Shown here: in pieces, positions 54,275 to 64,000 of the stretch
Layout: each line of letters starts with the position of its first letter
Position numbering within the stretch: the stretch's first letter is position 1
Source of the DNA: Strigamia acuminata
Taxonomy: Eukaryota > Arthropoda > Chilopoda > Geophilomorpha > Linotaeniidae
Assembly: GCA_949358305.1 (NCBI GenBank)
Contig: OX442320.1
Coordinates: 870,501-934,500, forward strand
Length of the DNA stretch: 64,000 nucleotides
Reading direction: 5' to 3'
Made by a program: the position numbers and the translations under genes
The notes under the pieces: model-generated
Seen by the model: only the letters and a program-made list of their open reading frames with translations
What the model was told of the DNA's origin: nothing
The model's database searches: none

Positions 54275-57200
54275 CATTGGAGCCTTCTACTAAGGTTTAA
54301 ACACTATTTCTGAACATTCAGAGACATTGATCTTGTGGTCTTTGTGCTAAGTCAACTGCAATGTGAAATAAGCTCAAAATTTTTTTTTCAAAATTTATTG
54401 CTTGGATGTTGCTAAAACTTACATTGAAGGCTTCTACTAAGGTTTAAACACTATTTCTGAACATTCAGAGACATTGGACTTGTGGTGTTTGTGCTAAGTC
54501 AACCGTGATGAGATCAAAAGTCTATTCTCCCAAATCATTGCTTGGATGTTTCTAAAACTTACATTGGAGCCTTCTACTAAGGTTTAAACACTATTTCTGA
54601 ACATTCAGAGACATTGGTCTTGTGGTGTTTGTGCTAAGTCAACTGTGATGAGATCAAAAGTCTATTCTCCCAAATCATTGCTTGGATGTTTCTAAAACTT
54701 ACATTGGAGCCTTCTACTAAGGTTTAAACACTATTTCTGAACATTCAGAGACATTGGTCTTGTGGTGTTTGTGCTAAGTCAACTGTGATGAGATCAAAAG
54801 TCTATTCTCCCAAATCATTGCTTGGATGTTTCTAAAACTTACATTGGAGCCTTCTACTAAGGTTTAAACACTATTTCTGAACATTCAGAGACATTGGTCT
54901 TGTGGTGTTTGTGCTAAGTCAACTGTGATGAGATCAAAAGTCTATTCTCCCAAATCATTGCTTGGATGTTTCTAAAACTTACATTGGAGCCTTCTACTAA
55001 GGTTTAAACACTATTTCTGAACATTCAGAGACATTGGTCTTGTGGTGTTTGTGCTAAGTTAACTGTGATGAGATCAAAAGTCTATTCTCGCAAATCATTG
55101 CTTGGATGTTGCTAAAACCTCTCTTGAAGTCTTCTACTAAGGTTTAAACACTATTTCTGAACATTCAGAGACATTGGTCTTGTGGTGTTTGTGCTAAGTC
55201 AACTGCGATGTGAAATGAGCTCAAAATTTTTTTCTTCAAAATTTATTGCTTGGATGTTGCTAAAACTTACATTGGAGCCTTCTACTAAGGTTTAAACACT
55301 ATTTCTGAATATTCAGAGACATTGGTCTTGTGGTGTTTGTGCTAAGTCAACTGTGATGAGATCAAAAGTCTATTCTCCCAAATCATTGCTTGGATGTTTC
55401 TAAAACTTACATTGGAGCCTTCTACTAAGGTTTAAACACTATTTCTGAACATTCAGAGACATTGGTCTTGTGGTGTTTGTGCTAAGTCAACTGTGATGAG
55501 ATCAAAAGTCTATTCTCCCAAATCATTGCTTGGATGTTTCTAAAACTTACATTGGAGCCTTCTACTAAGGTTTAAACACTATTTCTGAACATTCAGAGAC
55601 ATTGATCTTGTGGTCTTTGTGCTAAGTCAACTGCAATGTGAAATAAGCTCAAAATTTTTTTTTCAAAATTTATTGCTTGGATGTTGCTAAAACTTACATT
55701 GAAGGCTTCTACTAAGGTTTAAACACTATTTCTGAACATTCAGAGACATTGGTCTTGTGGTGTTTGTGCTAAGTCAACTGTGATGAGATCAAAAGTCTAT
55801 TCTCCCAAATCATTGCTTGGATGTTTCTAAAACTTACATTGGAGCCTTCTACTAAGGTTTAAACACTATTTCTGAACATTCAGAGACATTGGTCTTGTGG
55901 TGTTTGTGCTAAGTCAACTGTGATGAGATCAAAAGTCTATTCTCCCAAATCATTGCTTGGATGTTTCTAAAACTTACATTGGAGCCTTCTACTAAGGTTT
56001 AAACACTATTTCTGAACATTCAGAGACATTGGTCTTGTGGTGTTTGTGCTAAGTCAACTATGATGAGATCAAAAGTCTATTCTTCCAAATGATTGCTTGG
56101 ATGTTTCTAAAACTTACATTGGAGCCTTCTACTAAGGTTTAAACACTATTTCTGAACATTCAGAGACATTAGTCTTGTGGTGTTTGTGCTAAGTTAACTG
56201 TGATGAGATCAAAAGTCTATTCTCGCAAATCATTGCTTGGATGTTGCTAAAACTTCCCTTGAAGTCTTCTACTAAGGTTTAAACACTATTTCTGAACATT
56301 CAGAGACATTGGTCTTGTGGTGTTTGTGCTAAGTCAACTGCGATGTGAAATGAGCTCAAAATTTTTTTTTCAAAATTTATTGCTTGGATGTTGCTAAAAC
56401 TTACATTGGAGCCTTCTACTAAGGTTTAAACACTATTTCTGAATATTCAGAGACATTGGTCTTGTGGTGTTTGTGCTAAGTCAACTGTGATGAGATCAAA
56501 AGTCTATTCTCCCAAATCATTGCTTGGATGTTTCTAAAACTTACATTGGAGCCTTCTACTAAGGTTTAAACACTATTTCTGAACATTCAGAGACATTGAT
56601 CTTGTGGTCTTTGTGCTAAGTCAACTGCAATGTGAAATAAGCTCAAAATTTTTTTTTCAAAATTTATTGCTTGGATGTTGCTAAAACTTACATTGAAGGC
56701 TTCTACTAAGGTTTAAACACTATTTCTGAACATTCAGAGACATTGGTCTTGTGGTGTTTGTGCTAAGTCAACTGTGATGAGATCAAAAGTCTATTCTCCC
56801 AAATCATTGCTTGGATGTTTCTAAAACTTACATTGGAGCCTTCTACTAAGGTTTAAACACTATTTCTGACCATTCAGAGACATTGGTCTTGTGGTGTTTG
56901 TGCTAAGTCAACTGTGATGAGATCAAAAGTCTATTCTCCCAAATCATTGCTTGGATGTTTCTAAAACTTACATTGGAGCCTTCTACTAAGGTTTAAACAC
57001 TATTTCTGAACATTCAGAGACATTGATCTTGTGGTCTTTGTGCTAAGTCAACTGCAATGTGAAATAAGCTCAAAATTTTTTTTTCAAAATTTATTGCTTG
57101 GATGTTGCTAAAACTTACATTGAAGGCTTCTACTAAGGTTTAAACACTATTTCTGAACATTCAGAGACATTGGACTTGTGGTGTTTGTGCTAAGTCAACC

Positions 57201-60200
57201 GTGATGAGATCAAAAGTCTATTCTCCCAAATCATTGCTTGGATGTTTCTAAAACTTACATTGGAGCCTTCTACTAAGGTTTAAACACTATTTCTGAACAT
57301 TCAGAGACATTGGTCTTGTGGTGTTTGTGCTAAGTCAACTGTGATGAGATCAAAAGTCTATTCTCCCAAATCATTGCTTGGATGTTTCTAAAACTTACAT
57401 TGGAGCCTTCTACTAAGGTTTAAACACTATTTCTGAACATTCAGAGACATTGGTCTTGTGGTGTTTGTGCTAAGTCAACTGTGATGAGATCAAAAGTCTA
57501 TTCTCCCAAATCATTGCTTGGATGTTTCTAAAACTTACATTGGAGCCTTCTACTAAGGTTTAAACACTATTTCTGAACATTCAGAGACATTGGTCTTGTG
57601 GTGTTTGTGCTAAGTCAACTGTGATGAGATCAAAAGTCTATTCTCCCAAATCATTGCTTGGATGTTTCTAAAACTTACATTGGAGCCTTCTACTAAGGTT
57701 TAAACACTATTTCTGAACATTCAGAGACATTGGTCTTGTGGTGTTTGTGCTAAGTTAACTGTGATGAGATCAAAAGTCTATTCTCGCAAATCATTGCTTG
57801 GATGTTGCTAAAACCTCTCTTGAAGTCTTCTACTAAGGTTTAAACACTATTTCTGAACATTCAGAGACATTGGTCTTGTGGTGTTTGTGCTAAGTCAACT
57901 GCGATGTGAAATGAGCTCAAAATTTTTTTCTTCAAAATTTATTGCTTGGATGTTGCTAAAACTTACATTGGAGCCTTCTACTAAGGTTTAAACACTATTT
58001 CTGAATATTCAGAGACATTGGTCTTGTGGTGTTTGTGCTAAGTCAACTGTGATGAGATCAAAAGTCTATTCTCCCAAATCATTGCTTGGATGTTTCTAAA
58101 ACTTACATTGGAGCCTTCTACTAAGGTTTAAACACTATTTCTGAACATTCAGAGACATTGGTCTTGTGGTGTTTGTGCTAAGTCAACTGTGATGAGATCA
58201 AAAGTCTATTCTCCCAAATCATTGCTTGGATGTTTCTAAAACTTACATTGGAGCCTTCTACTAAGGTTTAAACACTATTTCTGAACATTCAGAGACATTG
58301 ATCTTGTGGTCTTTGTGCTAAGTCAACTGCAATGTGAAATAAGCTCAAAATTTTTTTTTCAAAATTTATTGCTTGGATGTTGCTAAAACTTACATTGAAG
58401 GCTTCTACTAAGGTTTAAACACTATTTCTGAACATTCAGAGACATTGGTCTTGTGGTGTTTGTGCTAAGTCAACTGTGATGAGATCAAAAGTCTATTCTC
58501 CCAAATCATTGCTTGGATGTTTCTAAAACTTACATTGGAGCCTTCTACTAAGGTTTAAACACTATTTCTGAACATTCAGAGACATTGGTCTTGTGGTGTT
58601 TGTGCTAAGTCAACTGTGATGAGATCAAAAGTCTATTCTCCCAAATCATTGCTTGGATGTTTCTAAAACTTACATTGGAGCCTTCTACTAAGGTTTAAAC
58701 ACTATTTCTGAACATTCAGAGACATTGGTCTTGTGGTGTTTGTGCTAAGTCAACTATGATGAGATCAAAAGTCTATTCTCCCAAATGATTGCTTGGATGT
58801 TTCTAAAACTTACATTGGAGCCTTCTACTAAGGTTTAAACACTATTTCTGAACATTCAGAGACATTAGTCTTGTGGTGTTTGTGCTAAGTTAACTGTGAT
58901 GAGATCAAAAGTCTATTCTCGCAAATCATTGCTTGGATGTTGCTAAAACTTCCCTTGAAGTCTTCTACTAAGGTTTAAACACTATTTCTGAACATTCAGA
59001 GACATTGGTCTTGTGGTGTTTGTGCTAAGTCAACTGCGATGTGAAATGAGCTCAAAATTTTTTTTTCAAAATTTATTGCTTGGATGTTGCTAAAACTTAC
59101 ATTGGAGCCTTCTACTAAGGTTTAAACACTATTTCTGAATATTCAGAGACATTGGTCTTGTGGTGTTTGTGCTAAGTCAACTGTGATGAGATCAAAAGTC
59201 TATTCTCCCAAATCATTGCTTGGATGTTTCTAAAACTTACATTGGAGCCTTCTACTAAGGTTTAAACACTATTTCTGAACATTCAGAGACATTGGTCTTG
59301 TGGTGTTTGTGCTAAGTCAACTGTGATGAGATCAAAAGTCTATTCTCCCAAATCATTGCTTGGATGTTTCTAAAACTTACATTGGAGCCTTCTACTAAGG
59401 TTTAAACACTATTTCTGAACATTCAGAGACATTGGTCTTGTGGTGTTTGTGCTAAGTCAACTGTGATGAGATCAAAAGTCTATTCTCCCAAATCATTGCT
59501 TGGATGTTTCTAAAACTTACATTGGAGCCTTCTACTAAGGTTTAAACACTATTTCTGAACATTCAGAGACATTGGTCTTGTGGTGTTTGTGCTAAGTCAA
59601 CTGTGATGAGATCAAAAGTCTATTCTCCCAAATCATTGCTTGGATGTTTCTAAAACTTACATTGGAGCCTTCTACTAAGGTTTAAACACTATTTCTGAAC
59701 ATTCAGAGACATTGGTCTTGTGGTGTTTGTGCTAAGTTAACTGTGATGAGATCAAAAGTCTATTCTCGCAAATCATTGCTTGGATGTTGCTAAAACCTCT
59801 CTTGAAGTCTTCTACTAAGGTTTAAACACTATTTCTGAACATTCAGAGACATTGGTCTTGTGGTGTTTGTGCTAAGTCAACTGCGATGTGAAATGAGCTC
59901 AAAATTTTTTTCTTCAAAATTTATTGCTTGGATGTTGCTAAAACTTACATTGGAGCCTTCTACTAAGGTTTAAACACTATTTCTGAATATTCAGAGACAT
60001 TGGTCTTGTGGTGTTTGTGCTAAGTCAACTGTGATGAGATCAAAAGTCTATTCTCCCAAATCATTGCTTGGATGTTTCTAAAACTTACATTGGAGCCTTC
60101 TACTAAGGTTTAAACACTATTTCTGAACATTCAGAGACATTGGTCTTGTGGTGTTTGTGCTAAGTCAACTGTGATGAGATCAAAAGTCTATTCTCCCAAA

Positions 60201-60227
60201 TCATTGCTTGGATGTTTCTAAAACTTA
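54275..60227. repeat. Right-arm higher-order block with 1275-, 994-, 427- and 1982-bp units
   Basis: B-prime monomers start at 54275, 55550, 56544, 56971, 58246 and 60228, giving intervals 1275, 994, 427, 1275 and 1982. All are sums of 140, 147 and 148. The segment from 54275 to 56970 (2696 bp) largely repeats from 56971. The 1982-bp unit (58246-60227) is a 14-mer that joins a 994-type start to a 1275-type end. Shared markers are the tttttttcttc B monomer (about 55230, 57928, 59910) and the acattagtcttg monomer (56117, 58813, 60795). Confidence 0.82.
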
Positions 60228-63200
60228 CATTGGAGCCTTCTACTAAGGTTTAAACACTATTTCTGAACATTCAGAGACATTGATCTTGTGGTCTTTGTGC
60301 TAAGTCAACTGCAATGTGAAATAAGCTCAAAATTTTTTTTTCAAAATTTATTGCTTGGATGTTGCTAAAACTTACATTGAAGGCTTCTACTAAGGTTTAA
60401 ACACTATTTCTGAACATTCAGAGACATTGGTCTTGTGGTGTTTGTGCTAAGTCAACTGTGATGAGATCAAAAGTCTATTCTCCCAAATCATTGCTTGGAT
60501 GTTTCTAAAACTTACATTGGAGCCTTCTACTAAGGTTTAAACACTATTTCTGAACATTCAGAGACATTGGTCTTGTGGTGTTTGTGCTAAGTCAACTGTG
60601 ATGAGATCAAAAGTCTATTCTCCCAAATCATTGCTTGGATGTTTCTAAAACTTACATTGGAGCCTTCTACTAAGGTTTAAACACTATTTCTGAACATTCA
60701 GAGACATTGGTCTTGTGGTGTTTGTGCTAAGTCAACTATGATGAGATCAAAAGTCTATTCTCCCAAATGATTGCTTGGATGTTTCTAAAACTTACATTGG
60801 AGCCTTCTACTAAGGTTTAAACACTATTTCTGAACATTCAGAGACATTAGTCTTGTGGTGTTTGTGCTAAGTTAACTGTGATGAGATCAAAAGTCTATTC
60901 TCGCAAATCATTGCTTGGATGTTGCTAAAACTTCCCTTGAAGTCTTCTACTAAGGTTTAAACACTATTTCTGAACATTCAGAGACATTGGTCTTGTGGTG
61001 TTTGTGCTAAGTCAACTGCGATGTGAAATGAGCTCAAAATTTTTTTTTCAAAATTTATTGCTTGGATGTTGCTAAAACTTACATTGGAGCCTTCTACTAA
61101 GGTTTAAACACTATTTCTGAATATTCAGAGACATTGGTCTTGTGGTGTTTGTGCTAAGTCAACTGTGATGAGATCAAAAGTCTATTCTCCCAAATCATTG
61201 CTTGGATGTTTCTAAAACTTACATTGGAGCCTTCTACTAAGGTTTAAACACTATTTCTGAACATTCAGAGACATTGGTCTTGTGGTGTTTGTGCTAAGTC
61301 AACTATGATGAGATCAAAAGTCTATTCTCCCAAATCATTGCTTGGATGTTTCTAAAACTTACATTGGAGCCTTCTACTAAGGTTTAAACACTATTTCTGA
61401 ACATTCAGAGACATTGGTCTTGTGGTGTTTGTGCTAAGTCAACTGTGATGAGATCAAAAGTCTATTCTCCCAAATCATTGCTTGGATGTTTCTAAAACTT
61501 ACATTGGAGCCTTCTACTAAGGTTTAAACACTATTTCTGAACATTCAGAGACATTGGTCTTGTGGTGTTTGTGCTAAGTCAACTATGATGAGATCAAAAG
61601 TCTATTCTCCCAAATCATTGCTTGGATGTTTCTAAAACTTACATTGGAGCCTTCTACTAAGGTTTAAACACTATTTCTGAACATTCAGAGACATTGGTCT
61701 TGTGGTGTTTGTGCTAAGTCAACTGTGATGAGATCAAAAGTCTATTCTCCCAAATCATTGCTTGGATGTTTCTAAAACTTACATTGGAGCCTTCTACTAA
61801 GGTTTAAACACTATTTCTGAACATTCAGAGACATTGGTCTTGTGGTGTTTGTGCTAAGTCAACTGTGATGAGATCAAAAGTCTATTCTCCCAAATCATTG
61901 CTTGGATGTTTCTAAAACTTACATTGGAGCCTTCTACTAAGGTTTAAACACTATTTCTGAACATTCAGAGACATTGGTCTTGTGGTGTTTGTGCTAAGTC
62001 AACTATGATGAGATCAAAAGTCTATTCTCCCAAATCATTGCTTGGATGTTTCTAAAACTTACATTGGAGCCTTCTACTAAGGTTTAAACACTATTTCTGA
62101 ACATTCAGAGACATTGGTCTTGTGGTGTTTGTGCTAAGTCAACTGTGATGAGATCAAAAGTCTATTCTCGCAAATCATTGCTTGGATGTTGCTAAAACTT
62201 CTCTTGAAGTCTTCTACTAAGGTTTAAACACTATTTCTGAACATTCAGAGACATTGGTCTTGTGGTGTTTGTGCTAAGTCAACTGCGATGTGAAATGAGC
62301 TCAAAATTTTTTTTTCAAAATTTATCGCTTGGATGTTGCTAAAACTTACATTGGAGCCTTCTACTAAGGTTTAAACACTATTTCTGAATATTCAGAGACA
62401 TTGGTCTTGTGGTGTTTGTGCTAAGTCAACTGTGATGAGATCAAAAGTCTATTCTCCCAAATCATTGCTTGGATGTTTCTAAAACTTACATTGGAGCCTT
62501 CTACTAAGGTTTAAACACTATTTCTGAACATTCAGAGACATTGGTCTTGTGGTGTTTGTGCTAAGTCAACTATGATGAGATCAAAAGTCTATTCGCCCAA
62601 ATGATTGCTTGGATGTTTCTAAAACTTACATTGGAGCCTTCTACTAAGGTTTAAACACTATTTCTGAACATTCAGAGACATTGGTCTTGTGGTGTTTGTG
62701 CTAAGTTAACTGTGATGAGATCAAAAGTCTATTCTCGCAAATCATTGCTTGGATGTTGCTAAAACTTCTCTTGAAGTCTTCTACTAAGGTTTAAACACTA
62801 TTTCTAAACATTCAGAGACATTGGTCTTGTGGTGTTTGTGCTAAGTCAACTGCGATGTGAAATGAGCTCAAAATTTTTTTTTCAAAATTTATTGCTTGGA
62901 TGTTGCTAAAACTTTCATTGGAGCCTTCTACTAAGGTTTAAACACTATTTCTGAACATTCAGAGACATTGGTCTTGTGGTGTTTGTGCTAAGTCAACTGT
63001 GATGAGATCAAAAGTCTATTCTCCCAAATCATTGCTTGGATGTTTCTAAAACTTACATTGGAGCCTTCTACTAAGGTTTAAACACTATTTCTGAACATTC
63101 AGAGACATTGGTCTTGTGGTGTTTGTGCTAAGTCAACTATGATGAGATCAAAAGTCTATTCTTCCAAATCATTGCTTGGATGTTTCTAAAACTTACATTG

Positions 63201-64000
63201 GAGCCTTCTACTAAGGTTTAAACACTATTTCTGAACATTCAGAGACATTGGTCTTGTGGTGTTTGTGCTAAGTCAACTGTGATGAGATCAAAAGTCTATT
63301 CTCGCAAATCATTGCTTGGATGTTGCTAAAACTTCTCTTGAAGTCTTCTACTAAGGTTTAAACACTATTTCTGAACATTCAGAGACATTGGTCTTGTGGT
63401 GTTTGTGCTAAGTCAACTGCGATGTGAAATGAGCTCAAAATTTTTTTTTCAAAATTTATTGCTTGGATGTTGCTAAAACTTACATTGGAGCCTTCTACTA
63501 AGGTTTAAACACTATTTCTGAATATTCAGAGACATTGGTCTTGTGGTGTTTGTGCTAAGTCAACTGTGATGAGATCAAAAGTCTATTCTCCCAAATCATT
63601 GCTTAGATGTTTCTAAAACTTACATTGGAGCCTTCTACTAGGTTTAAACACTATTTCTGAACATTCAGAGACATTGGTTTTGTGGTGTTTGTGCTAAGTC
63701 AACTGTGATGAGATCAAAAGTCTATTCTCCCAAATCATTGCTTGGATGTTTCTAAAACTTACATTGGAGCCTTCTACTAAGGTTTAAACACTATTTCTGA
63801 ACATTCAGAGACATTGGTCTTGTGGTGTTTGTGCTAAGTCAACTATGATGAGATCAAAAGTCTATTCTCCCAAATGATTGCTTGGATGTTTCTAAAACTT
63901 ACATTGGAGCCTTCTACTAAGGTTTAAACACTATTTCTGAACATTCAGAGACATTGGTCTTGTGGTGTTTGTGCTAAGTCAACTGCGATGTGAAATGAGC

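Larger units (their letters stand above)
48664..64000. repeat. Right satellite array of 140/147-bp monomers
   Basis: About 109 monomers of the same A/B satellite in the same orientation, running off the window end. Early part (48745 to about 54 kb): A-A-A-B units as on the far left, with rearranged copies. From 54275 to about 60.4 kb, B-prime monomers return, but with the C after the T9 tract (147 bp), and three B monomers have a tttttttcttc tract (148 bp). From 61 kb the A-A-A-B pattern resumes. The last part has a 139-bp monomer at 63623. Confidence 0.98.

Noticed and set aside
1-64000. Mammalian-type CENP-B box in the monomers
   Set aside because: No TTCG...CGGG arrangement in the A or B consensus; CpG is almost absent from the monomers.
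1-64000. Telomeric repeats
   Set aside because: No TTAGG, TTAGGG or similar short tandem runs on either strand.

Overview
The window is a eukaryotic satellite-DNA array interrupted by two nearly intact LTR retrotransposons. I see no host gene. The BEL/Pao element points to a metazoan, because that family is known only from animals and is absent from mammals. Together with a Ty1/copia element primed by initiator-Met tRNA and an arthropod-style initiator motif, an invertebrate, perhaps an arthropod, is most likely. I cannot name a species.

Layout. Positions 1-31731 hold a head-to-tail satellite of about 220 monomers, all in the same orientation, in two main length classes: A (140 bp) and B (147 bp, with a T9 tract). 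Diagnostic variants arrange the monomers in higher-order repeats (HORs) of several sizes: 567/1134 bp (4/8-mer), 854 bp (6-mer), 721 bp (5-mer), 706 bp (5-mer), 1827 bp (13-mer), plus larger duplicated blocks. Positions 31732-38851 are a 7.1 kb Ty1/copia element with apparently identical 494-bp LTRs, a 5-bp target duplication and one intact 1612-aa Gag-Pol frame. Positions 38852-39329 are 478 bp of satellite. Positions 39330-48663 are a 9.3 kb BEL/Pao element with 1568-bp LTRs (one difference seen), a 4-bp target duplication and one intact 1744-aa Gag-Pol frame. Positions 48664-64000 are satellite again, with HORs partly distinct from the left side (for example a 1982-bp 14-mer).

How it works together. 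Removing each element and one target-duplication copy restores a perfect monomer, so both are simple recent insertions into an already homogenised array. Both carry a complete internal order of domains. The BEL/Pao protease has Pro in place of the Ser/Thr of its active-site triplet. Monomer lengths near the nucleosome core, a 14-bp dyad in the conserved core and nested HORs resemble centromeric or pericentromeric satellite. That location is inference; nothing in the sequence proves it.
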